Shown here piece after piece: positions 1 through 7,320 of a stretch of DNA of 22,091 bases; position 1 is the stretch's first letter; each line of letters opens with the position of its first letter. Both the position numbers and the translations under genes were made by a program. Under the pieces are notes generated by a model. The model made no database searches and had not been told where the DNA came from. It was given only the letters and a program-made list of their open reading frames with translations. Location: positions 1 through 22,091 of the forward strand of contig JASEHU010000004.1 in the NCBI GenBank assembly GCA_030018635.1, in the 5' to 3' direction. This DNA comes from a bacterium (GTDB lineage Bacteria; UBA9089; CG2-30-40-21; SBAY01).

Positions 1-115
1 AATAGCCATTGATAACTGTAACTCTTGAATTTCCACCTTTATTTTTTATAGCGTCTATTTCGTCTTTATTGGCTTGATAAAATTCCTGAAGTAATTCACG
101 AATGTTTATTTTCAT
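1..115 (-). CDS. Unrecognised protein, N-terminal fragment cut by the window edge
   Basis: An open reading frame begins at an ATG whose complement lies at 113-115 and runs off the left edge after 38 codons. A strong ribosome site (AAGGAAGGA) lies just upstream. The visible N-terminus starts MKINIRELLQEF and is hydrophilic, helix-prone and rich in Lys and Glu; it has no signal peptide. I do not recognise the family. It lies downstream of, and on the same strand as, the toxin-antitoxin pair at 321-958, separated by a hairpin and a REP-like palindrome, so it is probably a separate transcription unit. Confidence 0.6.
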   Translation of the reverse strand, partial: MKINIRELLQEFYQANKDEIDAIKNKGGNSRVTVINGY

Positions 116-192
116 TAATCCTTCCTTTTGTAAAAATCTAATGATATTAAAGCCGTAAGCCTAAGACTAAAAAAATTTCTTTTGCGGAATTT

Positions 193-220
193 CCCCCGAA
201 TTCCCGAATTCCGGGGACAC
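193..220. repeat. REP-like palindrome with EcoRI-like core
   Basis: CCCCGAATTC near 194-203 faces GAATTCCGGGG at 206-216 around a 2-base centre, with one extra base in the right arm, and is followed by GACACAATAG. GC-rich palindromes of this kind are typical of REP sequences moved by REP-associated tyrosine (Y1) transposases. No such transposase is visible in this window, so the link is inference. Confidence 0.45.
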
Positions 221-250
221 AATAGAATGGCACTAACTTAAGGGAAGTAG

Positions 251-310
251 AGGGTCGTCTTAAATTGTAAATTAATAGCTAAACCAATTTACAATTTAAG
301 ATACAACCCT
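251..310. repeat. Long intergenic hairpin downstream of vapC
   Basis: A perfect 16-bp inverted repeat (258-273 paired with 286-301, arm TCTTAAATTGTAAATT) has a 12-base loop. It is extended by AGGGT at 251-255 and ACCCT at 306-310 after a short mismatch. It begins about 20 bp past the vapC stop codon on the transcribed side and could end that transcript, but there is no clear U-run, so it may instead be a small interspersed repeat. Confidence 0.55.
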
Positions 311-320
311 AATTCCTTAA

Positions 321-722
321 TTACTTCCATAAAGATTTTAGTCCAAATTTCTGATAATCTTTCATCTCTTTATCTTTTGAGATTAATATTATATTCCTGT
401 TTATTGCTTGCCAAATTATCAGTCTATCAAATGGATCTTTATGTTTCATCTTTGGAAGGTTATAAAATGTTGAGGCATCTTCTTTCGATATTTCTAATGT
501 TTGAATACCTATTTGTTCTGCTTGGATGAGTAATTCATCAGGGGTAATTCCTTCAAGTTCCAATTTACCAACAGCAAACTTTAACGATATTTCCCAATAA
601 CTTATTACACTTACATAGATTTCATTCTCTAAATCCCTTATAATTACCTTAACTTTTTCAGAAAGGTTGTTATCATCAAATAATATCCAAAGAAAAGTGT
701 GCGTATCAAGTAGATATTTCAT
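321..722 (-). CDS. vapC: VapC-type PIN-domain ribonuclease toxin (COG3744-like)
   Basis: A 133-residue PIN-domain protein, the usual length for a type II toxin. The acidic catalytic set is visible: Asp6 in LLDTHTFLW, Glu44 in SYWEIS, Asp96/Asp99 in KDPFDRLI, and Asp117 in ISKDK. These residues bind the metal ion(s) used for RNA cleavage in the family. The sequence style (LDTHTFLW, then WEISLK, then DPFDR) fits the PIN subgroup that pairs with Phd/YefM antitoxins rather than AbrB-type VapB. Its ATG overlaps the antitoxin stop codon by 4 bases (ATGA), so the two are translationally coupled. The exact RNA target cannot be read from sequence. Confidence 0.9.
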   Translation of the reverse strand: MKYLLDTHTFLWILFDDNNLSEKVKVIIRDLENEIYVSVISYWEISLKFAVGKLELEGITPDELLIQAEQIGIQTLEISKEDASTFYNLPKMKHKDPFDRLIIWQAINRNIILISKDKEMKDYQKFGLKSLWK

Positions 723-958
723 AAGGATAAAAGTTCCTCATCTGTTATTTTGAAATTATCTTTTATTTTATAATGTGCTTTTCCTTTTAAAATACCAAGT
801 GGTCTTTGTTTTTTCTTCCAATATTTTTCATAAGGAATTATGACTGCAAGTAATTCCCTCTTTTTTTCAGTGCTTACCACTATATCTTCACCACTTTTTA
901 CTATATCTAAAACTCTAGGAAAATTATTTTCAACTTCCATATATGTTAATGTTTTCAT
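719..958 (-). CDS. Phd/YefM-family antitoxin
   Basis: A 79-residue antitoxin that binds DNA through its N-terminal part and neutralises the PIN toxin through its C-terminal part. MEVENNFPRVLDIVKSGEDIVV and the following LLAVIIPYEKY match the Phd/YefM pattern of a dimerising DNA-binding domain; the Lys- and acid-rich tail is the likely toxin-binding segment. I start it at MKTLTY (base 958): GGGAG lies 5 bases upstream, whereas an in-frame ATG four codons earlier (970) has no ribosome site. It is the first gene of the pair and lies behind a strong promoter carrying an inverted repeat, the layout expected for autorepression. Confidence 0.85.
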   Translation of the reverse strand: MKTLTYMEVENNFPRVLDIVKSGEDIVVSTEKKRELLAVIIPYEKYWKKKQRPLGILKGKAHYKIKDNFKITDEELLSL

Positions 959-1005
959 GGCATCTCCCATTCACATAGGTGATTAAAATTAAGGACATCT
1001 CTTAT

Positions 1006-1034
1006 ATTTTAACAAAGATTTTGTTTTATGTCAA
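1006..1034 (-). promoter_or_regulatory. Sigma70-type promoter of the phd-vapC pair
   Basis: On the minus strand TTGACA (1029-1034) and TAAAAT (1006-1011) are separated by exactly 17 bases. Transcription should start near 999, about 40 bases before the antitoxin ATG. Confidence 0.8.
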
Positions 1035-1040
1035 CAAAAT
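1018..1040. promoter_or_regulatory. Putative operator overlapping the phd-vapC -35 box
   Basis: ATTTTGTT (1018-1025) and AACAAAAT (1033-1040) form a perfect 8-bp inverted repeat with a 7-base spacer that covers the -35 hexamer. Position and symmetry suit binding by the antitoxin/toxin complex for autoregulation. It is AT-rich, so chance symmetry is possible. Confidence 0.5.
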
Positions 1041-1282
1041 TTTATTTCCAACAGAAATTCCCCAAGTTTTAATGAAGGAGTGAATAAAGTATTATGATAA
1101 TGGAGATGTTAAAAAGAAAGAAGAAAAGAAAGTAAAAATTTTTGTGGTATTTGTCGATTATCTAATTTAGAGGAAACAAAGGCGGCATCTAATGTTTCCA
1201 TAATTTTTTCTTTCTTCTTTTCTTTGCATTTTTAAAGGAATAAGTGCCGCCTAAATTTAAAACAAGGAGGGGATTCCTCTAT
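1041..1282. other. Gene-free stretch before the transposase remnant
   Basis: No gene is seen here. It has purine-rich (about 1110-1132) and pyrimidine-rich (about 1208-1225) tracts. GGCGGCA at 1181-1187 faces TGCCGCC at 1245-1251, and GGAAAC at 1172-1177 faces GTTTCC at 1194-1199. These may be worn remains of the insertion sequence's left end; no matching right end was found after 2118. Confidence 0.4.
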
Positions 1283-2118
1283 ATGAATATCGGCAAGGTT
1301 AACAAAATTCTTGAAGATAAATTTCCACTTAAGGAGTGGGAAAATAAAGTACAGGATACTCGCAAGCAACCTGTTATTCCTCCAAGCACAATATTTAAGT
1401 TAGTGAGGGAAACGGTTCTTTTTGGGCAAAAAAGCTCATTAGAAGTTGATCACTTTGGTAGGTTATCTTCATCTTTAAAGTGGCATCAAAGCAATCGGAA
1501 GATAGTAGCATCTGATACAACGATTCTTCGTGTTTTGGAAGGATTTAATTGTGATAAGGTTCGAGAGATATTAAATGATGCACATATGGTACTTGAGGAT
1601 GAAGATATATTTAGGACAATTCTTCCATCTGGGAGAAGATTGAAAATTGGGATAGTAGATAGTTCTGAATTTGGTGGGTTTCCTGCAAGTGTGCTGATAG
1701 TGGCTGGTGCAGTAAATGCTCCATTAGATGTTGAGCTATACTCTAGAGATAAGGAACTTTTAGCAACAAAAACCGTTCTTAATCGAGCAAAAGATAAGTT
1801 GGGAAAAGGTTTTGTAGACATAACACTTGGAGATGGGCCCCAGAGGATATGAGAGAATTAGCCCACCTACGGTGGGAAATAGAGAACAATCTTTTCAAAA
1901 GGCTCAATGCTTTGGTAGAAAGTAAACGGTAAAACACTTATAAGGCAAAAGTAAAAGAAGCTTTTCTTCTCATCTGATTTGTAGGTTTTATTCTTTTAGG
2001 ATTCTACATAATGTGTAGAAAACTTAAAGGTGAAAGTATCCCAAGAGAATCGTGGAAATGGGTGACACGGTTACTATTCCTATCGCTTGGTTTATTGGTT
2101 ACAATTTCACCTGGTTAA
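1283..2118 (+). pseudogene. DDE transposase remnant (internal deletion, frameshift and stops)
   Basis: The first part, MNIGKVNKILEDKF to about 1837, is an open N-terminal half of an IS4-like DDE transposase. It shows the first catalytic Asp in GIVDSSEFGG and the probable second in LGDG. Directly after LGDG the frame changes: the next readable segment is PEDMRELAHLRWEIENN, the C-terminal part with the third acidic residue in WEIEN, starting about 1839 in another frame. The 100 or so residues normally lying between are missing. The C-terminal segment is then broken by TAA (1930) and TGA (1975) but reads on as YKAKVKEAFLLI and GFILLGFYIMCRKLKGE to a stop at 2116-2118. The start at 1283 lies 12 bases after AGGAGG; an in-frame GTG at 1244 is possible but poorer. 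The element is inactive. Confidence 0.8.
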
Positions 2119-2322
2119 AATTATGGTTGCTTGTGCCCCTGTATTTATTGCCGATGATTTTCATATAAAGGAATCCTTCTAAAAACTAAATAATAAATTT
2201 TAATAATTCTCCTAAATAAATTTGTTGGGGAAAAGGGGGAGATATTGCCTTCAGAAGTCAACAGAACTCACTATCCCTCTTTATAATTAAGTTGGGGAAT
2301 TTCTGCTCACAAATAAATTTTC

Positions 2323-2351
2323 TTGACAATAGGAATAAAGATAGATATAAT
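2323..2351 (+). promoter_or_regulatory. Consensus sigma70 promoter of guaA
   Basis: TTGACA (2323-2328), 17-base spacer, TATAAT (2346-2351): a perfect match to consensus. The -10 box ends only 6 bases before the guaA ATG, which puts the expected first transcribed base at or next to the A of the start codon. Confidence 0.9.
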
Positions 2352-2357
2352 TAGTTT

Positions 2358-3878
2358 ATGATAGCCATATTAGATTTTGGTTCACAATATACACAACTTA
2401 TTGCCCGCAGGATACGAGAGCAACAGGTCTATTGTCGAATATTGCCTTATAATCCTACCATTGAGGAATTAAAGGAATTTAAAGGCATAATCCTTTCTGG
2501 CGGTCCGGCCAGTGTTTATGACCAGAACGCACCTCATGGGGATTCAGAAATCCTGCAATCAGGTGTTCCGATATTAGGTATTTGTTATGGTCTGCAGTGG
2601 TTAGCTCAAACATTAGGTGGTGAGGTTAAAAAGGCAGAGAAAAGAGAGTATGGCAAAGCAAAACTGCAAGCAATCGATTCAACCACCCTTTTTGCAGACA
2701 TTCCTTTAGAAACTCAAGTCTGGATGAGCCATGGCGATAAAGTAGAACGCTTACCTGATGGATTCAAGGTTATTGGTAAAACCACAAACTCACCTGCCTG
2801 TGCCATTGGAAATCATCAAAAAAATATATATGGGGTTCAATTCCATCCAGAGGTAATTCATACCACAGGCGGCACGCAAATAATCAGGAATTTCCTGTTT
2901 AAAATATGTAAGGTATTGCCTACATGGACGATGGAATCCTTCATTGAGCACTCGATAAAAAAAATCAGGGATGAGGTAGGAAAAAAGAAGGTTATTTGTG
3001 CCTTGAGCGGTGGTGTGGACTCATCCACCGTCGCCGTTCTTATCCATAAGGCTATTGGCGACCAACTTATTTGCATATTCGTTAATAATGGTTTATTAAG
3101 AAAAAATGAAGCTGAACGCGTCATAGCGACCTTCAAGGATTATTATCACATCAATTTAGACTATTGTGATGCACAGGAAAAATTTCTTACAAAACTTAAA
3201 AAGGTGTCGAACCCGGAATTAAAACGCAAAATTATTGGCCATGAATTTATCAAGGTATTTGAGGATGAGGCGAAAAAAATTGGCCAGGTGGATTTTCTGG
3301 CACAAGGCACCCTTTATCCGGATGTAATTGAAAGCATATCCACCAAAGGTCCTTCGGCAGTAATTAAAACGCATCACAATGTAGGTGGTCTGCCGGCAAG
3401 AATGAAATTGAAATTAATCGAGCCATTCAGGGAGTTATTCAAGGATGAGGTCAGGGTTTTAGCCAAAGAGTTAGGGCTACCGGATGAAATTATCTGGCAA
3501 CACCCTTTCCCAGGTCCAGGATTAGCCATTCGGATAATTGGTGCGGCAAGTCCCAAAAGATTAAATATCCTCCGCGAGGCAGATTGGATAATCGATGAAG
3601 AAACAAAAAAATCTGGCTTATATCGGTCGCTGTGGCAGTGTTTTGGGGTGTTTTTACCGGTTAAAACAGTGGGGGTAATGGGTGATGAGCGAACTTATGA
3701 GAATGTCATTGCCCTCCGTGCTGTTACCTCTTCTGATGCTATGACCGCAGATTGGGCACAATTACCGCATTCGCTCTTGAGTAAAATCTCTAACCGCATT
3801 GTTAATGAGGTTAAGGGCATAAACCGGGTCGTGTTTGACATTACCTCCAAACCACCGGGGACGATTGAATGGGAGTAA
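2358..3878 (+). CDS. guaA: GMP synthase (glutamine-hydrolysing)
   Basis: Converts XMP, ATP and glutamine to GMP, the last step of guanine nucleotide synthesis in the cytoplasm. At 506 residues it is slightly short of, but consistent with, the family. The N-terminal class I glutamine amidotransferase domain has the nucleophile Cys76 in GICYGLQ and the His163/Glu165 pair in QFHPEV. The ATP-pyrophosphatase domain begins near 195 with the P-loop SGGVDSS (217-223). The C-terminal dimerisation domain ends with the typical KPPGTIEWE. The ATG at 2358 gives the conserved start ILDFGSQYTQLIARR. No ribosome site lies in front of it, and the promoter position predicts a leaderless message. It is followed by an independent promoter, so it is probably a single-gene transcript. 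Nothing looks damaged. Confidence 0.97.
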   Translation: MIAILDFGSQYTQLIARRIREQQVYCRILPYNPTIEELKEFKGIILSGGPASVYDQNAPHGDSEILQSGVPILGICYGLQWLAQTLGGEVKKAEKREYGKAKLQAIDSTTLFADIPLETQVWMSHGDKVERLPDGFKVIGKTTNSPACAIGNHQKNIYGVQFHPEVIHTTGGTQIIRNFLFKICKVLPTWTMESFIEHSIKKIRDEVGKKKVICALSGGVDSSTVAVLIHKAIGDQLICIFVNNGLLRKNEAERVIATFKDYYHINLDYCDAQEKFLTKLKKVSNPELKRKIIGHEFIKVFEDEAKKIGQVDFLAQGTLYPDVIESISTKGPSAVIKTHHNVGGLPARMKLKLIEPFRELFKDEVRVLAKELGLPDEIIWQHPFPGPGLAIRIIGAASPKRLNILREADWIIDEETKKSGLYRSLWQCFGVFLPVKTVGVMGDERTYENVIALRAVTSSDAMTADWAQLPHSLLSKISNRIVNEVKGINRVVFDITSKPPGTIEWE

Positions 3879-3899
3879 GCAAACAAGGCAAAAAAATAC

Positions 3900-3928
3900 T
3901 TGACTTTTGCTTTTAATTATCCTATACT
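3900..3928 (+). promoter_or_regulatory. Promoter of the response-regulator gene
   Basis: TTGACT (3900-3905), 17-base spacer, TATACT (3923-3928), 35 bases before the ATG at 3964, which has its own ribosome site (AAAGGAGGG). Confidence 0.75.
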
Positions 3929-3963
3929 TAAAATTATGGAAAAACAAAAGGAGGGAAAAGTAT

Positions 3964-4410
3964 ATGGAAAACTTTAAATCAATCAATATTCTTTTAGTTG
4001 AGGATAATGAAGATGACATTCTCATTATCCAGCGGGCATTCAAGAAACTAAAATTGACAAATGAAATCTATGTCGTTCGGGATGGGCAGGAGGGCCTGGA
4101 TTTTATCTTTCATGAGGGAATATATGCACAAAACAAACCGCCTACACCAGGACTTATCCTTTTAGATATTAATATGCCTAAGCTAAATGGCTTTCAGGTC
4201 TTAGAAAGGATTAAGGCACATCCTGTCTACAAGGTCATCCCGGTTATTATGCTCACCGTCTCAGACAGGGATGAGGATATTGTCAGAAGTTATCAGAATG
4301 GTGCTGTCTCATATATTACTAAACCGATGGATTTTGAGGATTTTGTCAAGGTCATTGAACAGTTTGAAATCTACTGGTCATTGGTTTCGAAGATACCAGA
4401 GGTGAGATAG
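3964..4410 (+). CDS. Single-domain response regulator, Rcp1-like
   Basis: A 148-residue stand-alone receiver domain. The acidic pocket is Glu13/Asp14 in LVEDNEDD, the phospho-acceptor is Asp68 in LLDINMP, and Thr98 and Lys120 (ITKP) complete the active site. The ILLVEDNEDD start and the long loop before LLDINMP match the Rcp1 class, which receives phosphate from phytochrome-type histidine kinases and has no output domain. The kinase at 8155, of that same class, is an obvious candidate partner. The start at 3964 is chosen for its AAAGGAGGG ribosome site; the frame is open further upstream, but that extension overlaps the promoter. It acts in the cytoplasm, probably as a phosphorelay or protein-binding switch. 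Confidence 0.9.
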   Translation: MENFKSINILLVEDNEDDILIIQRAFKKLKLTNEIYVVRDGQEGLDFIFHEGIYAQNKPPTPGLILLDINMPKLNGFQVLERIKAHPVYKVIPVIMLTVSDRDEDIVRSYQNGAVSYITKPMDFEDFVKVIEQFEIYWSLVSKIPEVR

Positions 4411-4429
4411 AGAGTAGGGCGAGAAAGAA

Positions 4430-4675
4430 ATGAAAATTATTCCCGATAAAAGATTGTTCTGGTTTTTAAAAGAAGGTATTACCTTAGATTCCAATGAACC
4501 ATCCGTGTTAGATATGTATGTTCAGCAGGTCATTACACGAGGCAAAACAGAGGATGTGAAGGTTCTTTTAAGGAATATTAGTTTGGAGCAATTTAGACAG
4601 GTATTTATGAGAATAAAACATTTTTTGCCTGTGGAAGTAAAAATGTTTTGGGAGGATTTCATTGGAAATCATTAG
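4430..4675 (+). CDS. Small partner protein of the AbiEii-type gene (putative antitoxin, DUF6922-like)
   Basis: An 81-residue protein with no signal peptide, starting MKIIPDKRLFWFLKEG and ending near VKMFWEDFIG. The pattern LFWFL, a short acidic stretch, VQQVITRGKTEDVKVLL and a final VKMFWE resembles small DUF6922-type proteins often encoded just before nucleotidyltransferase toxins; I make that match from memory and hold it loosely. Its last 14 bases overlap the start of the next gene, so the two are translationally coupled. The size and order (small gene first) suit an antitoxin. It differs from classical AbiEi, which is longer and carries a winged helix. Confidence 0.55.
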   Translation: MKIIPDKRLFWFLKEGITLDSNEPSVLDMYVQQVITRGKTEDVKVLLRNISLEQFRQVFMRIKHFLPVEVKMFWEDFIGNH

Positions 4676-5330
4676 CCAGGTTCAGAAAGCAATTCTTGAT
4701 AACTTTAGCCAGATTTTAGATAGTGAACATTTTTATCTTACAGGAGGAACGGCTCTGGCGCACTTTTATCTAAAACATAGAAAGAGCAACGACCTCGATT
4801 TTTTCACAACTATTGAAGAACTTATCATCCCTTTTAGTCATAGGTTAGAAGAAGGATTGAATGCCAAAAATATGTCTATTCAAAGACAGCGAGGGATACA
4901 TTCTTTTGTAGAACTTTTGGTTAACAAGGATAAAGAAATAACTCTTATTCATTTAGCCCTGGATGCACCTTTCCGATTTGAACCAAGACGAGAATTTCCG
5001 ACATATCCTAATCTAAAAGTAGATAGTCTGGTTGATATTGCTTCCAATAAACTCCTGGCTTTATTTGGCAGAGCAACCATGAGAGATTTTATTGATATCT
5101 ATTCTTTGATTAAAAAAGGTTTTTTTACCGTTGAGGAATTAGTAGAAAAGGCGAAAAGAAAAGACCCTGGCTTTGACTTATATTGGCTGGGAATAGCTTT
5201 GGAAAGAATCAATACCTTTAATAATGATTCACCCGATATGCTATTGATTGTAGAACCTATCAATTTTAAAGATTTGCTTACTTTTTTCAATAAGTGGCGA
5301 GAAGAAATCGCTAATGAACTTAAGTCGTAA
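4662..5330 (+). CDS. AbiEii/AbiGii-type nucleotidyltransferase (putative toxin)
   Basis: A 222-residue protein of the DUF1814/AbiEii nucleotidyltransferase group. The signature is FYLTGGTALA (Gly28-Gly29-Thr30), then HRKSNDLDFF with the metal-binding pair Asp44 and Asp46. A further conserved block, VDIASNKLLALFGRATMRDFIDIYSL (about 125-150), follows. In characterised AbiE systems the protein adds nucleotides to RNA acceptors and halts growth; the substrate here is unknown. I start it at a TTG (4662) because GGAGG lies 6 bases upstream and the frame covers the whole domain. It overlaps the partner gene by 14 bases, an arrangement typical of type IV-like toxin-antitoxin or abortive-infection pairs. 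Confidence 0.85.
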   Translation: MEIISQVQKAILDNFSQILDSEHFYLTGGTALAHFYLKHRKSNDLDFFTTIEELIIPFSHRLEEGLNAKNMSIQRQRGIHSFVELLVNKDKEITLIHLALDAPFRFEPRREFPTYPNLKVDSLVDIASNKLLALFGRATMRDFIDIYSLIKKGFFTVEELVEKAKRKDPGFDLYWLGIALERINTFNNDSPDMLLIVEPINFKDLLTFFNKWREEIANELKS

Positions 5331-5371
5331 GGTGTAGAAAATAAATTTTATTCAAAAGGAGGAAGGAAAAA

Positions 5372-6526
5372 ATGTGTAAAAAAGGTTTAGTTTGTTTTAT
5401 GGGGCTGATTTTGGGTTTGCTGATTTCATCATCAGTAACTGCTCAGGAGGAAGGGTTGGAATATGGATTCAAATCGGCTCTACCGGAGATGCATGTGTTT
5501 ATCACCAATCAATTCTATGACTACAGAAAGGATGAATTTGGGAAGTATGCCAATGCAGGAGATACTAAGCTTGCAGGACATAGTGTCTTTATCCCTATGA
5601 GTGGTTATATCGACATTTCCTCACAATTCAACCCGGAATTGAAGGCAGAGGCGGAATTTGAGCTTTACAGGGCTGAAAGTGTCAAGATATGTAAATTACG
5701 CGGTGTCTGGTCACCCAAGGAGTGGTTTAACCTTTCTATGGGTAGGGATTTTGTGCCCATAGGAACACAGGATAAAAGTTATTACCCTCCATCTCGATTC
5801 CGAATGTTCACCGTAGCACCTTATCTCTACCGGAATGTGATGCGTTCCTCTGGTTGGTGGGACACAGGGGTGTTCATTTCCGGCAAGAGACAACTTACGA
5901 AACAGGTAACCTTACTTTATAACCTTTCTGCGACCAATGGACCCGGGGATTCACATCAGACAGAAAAACTGATAGCTAAAATGGGAACTAACGCGACAGG
6001 CTATATGTATGAGCATTTCCATTCAGACGCACGGCAGTCTCTGGATAATAACGGTGATAAACCTATCTGCGTCAGGTTAGCCCTCTCTCCGCTCGAAGGA
6101 TTAGAGTTTGGCGGTTCACACTTTAAGGCAAAATATGACGATAAGGAGGAATACGGCTGTGATTACACCTTTTACCATCTGCTTTATGGCTCGGATAAGT
6201 TGGATGTATCTTGTGAATATGGCAGAATAGGTATTGATACAAAGGCTAACGGGAAGATTCACCAATCCTCGTCCTACCTTGCCGCAAGTTACAAAATACT
6301 GCAGGAAAAATATGTTCATTTTCTTGCCCCGGCAATTAGATACGAAATCATTGACCCATGGGAAGAGGACACATCAGATAAAGGTGACCGCAAATCCATA
6401 AGTATCGGGGTGAATATCTCTCCTGTCGAACATTTCTTGATTAGAGCCGCATATCAGAAGACCACAGAAAAGGGTCCTGACCTTAAAAATAATGGGGTAA
6501 GCGTAGAAACGGTATTTGACTTTTAG
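5372..6526 (+). CDS. Outer-membrane beta-barrel protein, porin-like
   Basis: A 384-residue exported protein. A signal peptide is clear: basic MCKKG, a hydrophobic stretch to about residue 21, and a likely cut after VTA (residue 24). The mature chain alternates polar and hydrophobic residues in short strands with aromatic girdles (for example YIDISSQFNPELKAEAEFELY and FLIRAAYQKTT) and ends ETVFDF. A terminal Phe is the usual signal for outer-membrane insertion by the Bam complex. The general style recalls phosphate-selective (OprO/P-type) porins, but substrate and exact family cannot be assigned. A strong GGAGG site lies before the ATG. It is the only outer-membrane protein gene in the plus-strand block. 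Confidence 0.75.
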   Translation: MCKKGLVCFMGLILGLLISSSVTAQEEGLEYGFKSALPEMHVFITNQFYDYRKDEFGKYANAGDTKLAGHSVFIPMSGYIDISSQFNPELKAEAEFELYRAESVKICKLRGVWSPKEWFNLSMGRDFVPIGTQDKSYYPPSRFRMFTVAPYLYRNVMRSSGWWDTGVFISGKRQLTKQVTLLYNLSATNGPGDSHQTEKLIAKMGTNATGYMYEHFHSDARQSLDNNGDKPICVRLALSPLEGLEFGGSHFKAKYDDKEEYGCDYTFYHLLYGSDKLDVSCEYGRIGIDTKANGKIHQSSSYLAASYKILQEKYVHFLAPAIRYEIIDPWEEDTSDKGDRKSISIGVNISPVEHFLIRAAYQKTTEKGPDLKNNGVSVETVFDF

Positions 6527-6591
6527 AAACTGCCACAAAATAAGTATTGCAAATTTTAGTAGAATGTGAGTAAGGAGGTGAGGAACCGCTA

Positions 6592-6996
6592 ATGGACGCA
6601 AATATACGCAAATGTGAAGATGAACTGCTTTTCAAGGATGAGGTTTATAAGATAATCGGTGCAGCAATGGCTGTCTCTAACAATCTTGGATGTGGTTTTC
6701 TTGAGGCAGTATATCAGGAAGCGATGGAAATAGAATTAGCAGAAAACGCCATTCCTTTTGAATCACAAAAACGGATACAAATTTTCTACAAAGATCGAAT
6801 TTTAACAAAAGAGTATATTGCCGATTTTTTATGTTTTGAACAGATAATCATTGAGATCAAGGCCATAAAAGATATAACAGGGATTGAAGAAGCTCAATTA
6901 ATCAATTACTTGAAGGCAACTAAATTACCACTGGGTTTGATTATAAACTTCGGCGGCAAAAAACTTGAATGGAAAAGATATGCCAATACAAGATAA
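6592..6996 (+). CDS. GxxExxY protein (PD-(D/E)XK nuclease-like)
   Basis: A 134-residue protein of the GxxExxY family (TIGR04256/PF13366). The name motif is GFLEAVY at 35-41. The nuclease-fold residues are Asp78 (IADFL) with Glu88 and Lys90 (IEIKAIK), consistent with the D...ExK arrangement of PD-(D/E)XK enzymes. The biological role of this family is unknown; it is common in environmental genomes, often in several copies. The first ten codons (MDANIRKCED) are written in the 10-bp repeat that forms the unit's left inverted repeat, and the stop lies just inside the right one, so the gene and the repeat behave as one unit. AAGGAGG precedes the start with a longer than usual gap of about 13 bases. 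Confidence 0.85.
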   Translation: MDANIRKCEDELLFKDEVYKIIGAAMAVSNNLGCGFLEAVYQEAMEIELAENAIPFESQKRIQIFYKDRILTKEYIADFLCFEQIIIEIKAIKDITGIEEAQLINYLKATKLPLGLIINFGGKKLEWKRYANTR

Positions 6997-7064
6997 TTTT
7001 TATTAGCGTCAATTCGCGTTTATTCGCGGTTAATAATTTGTGAGAAGGAGGTGGGGAACCGCTA

Positions 7065-7148
7065 ATGGACGCGAATATACGCGAATGTGAAGATGAATTG
7101 CTTTTTTTAAGAGAAAAAGACATGCCAATACAAAATAATTTTTATTAG
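7065..7148 (+). pseudogene. Internally deleted GxxExxY copy (27-codon residual frame)
   Basis: It keeps the ribosome site, the start MDANIRECEDELLF and the final codons of the parent gene, but the nuclease core is missing. The deletion shifts the end into another frame, giving a 27-residue frame ending NNFY before TAG; the parental ending survives only in the alternative frame, as KRHANTK. Whether the peptide is made is unknown. Confidence 0.7.
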
Positions 7149-7206
7149 CGTCAATTCGCGTTCATTCGCGGTTAATAATTTGTGAAAAGGAGATGGGGAA
7201 CCGCTA

Positions 7207-7320
7207 ATGGACGCGAATATACGCGAATGGACGCGAATATACGCGAATATACGCGAATGTGAAGATGAATTACTTTTTTTAAGAGAGAAAGATATGCTAA
7301 TACAAGATGATTTTTATTAG
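7207..7320 (+). pseudogene. Second internally deleted GxxExxY copy (37-codon residual frame)
   Basis: It has the same deletion joint as the preceding copy, so both descend from one deleted ancestor. It carries an extra 30 bp (three 10-bp repeat units) near the N-terminus, which keeps the frame and gives MDANIREWTRIYANIRECED before the shared end DDFY and TAG. The parental ending KRERYANTR is readable in another frame. Confidence 0.7.
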
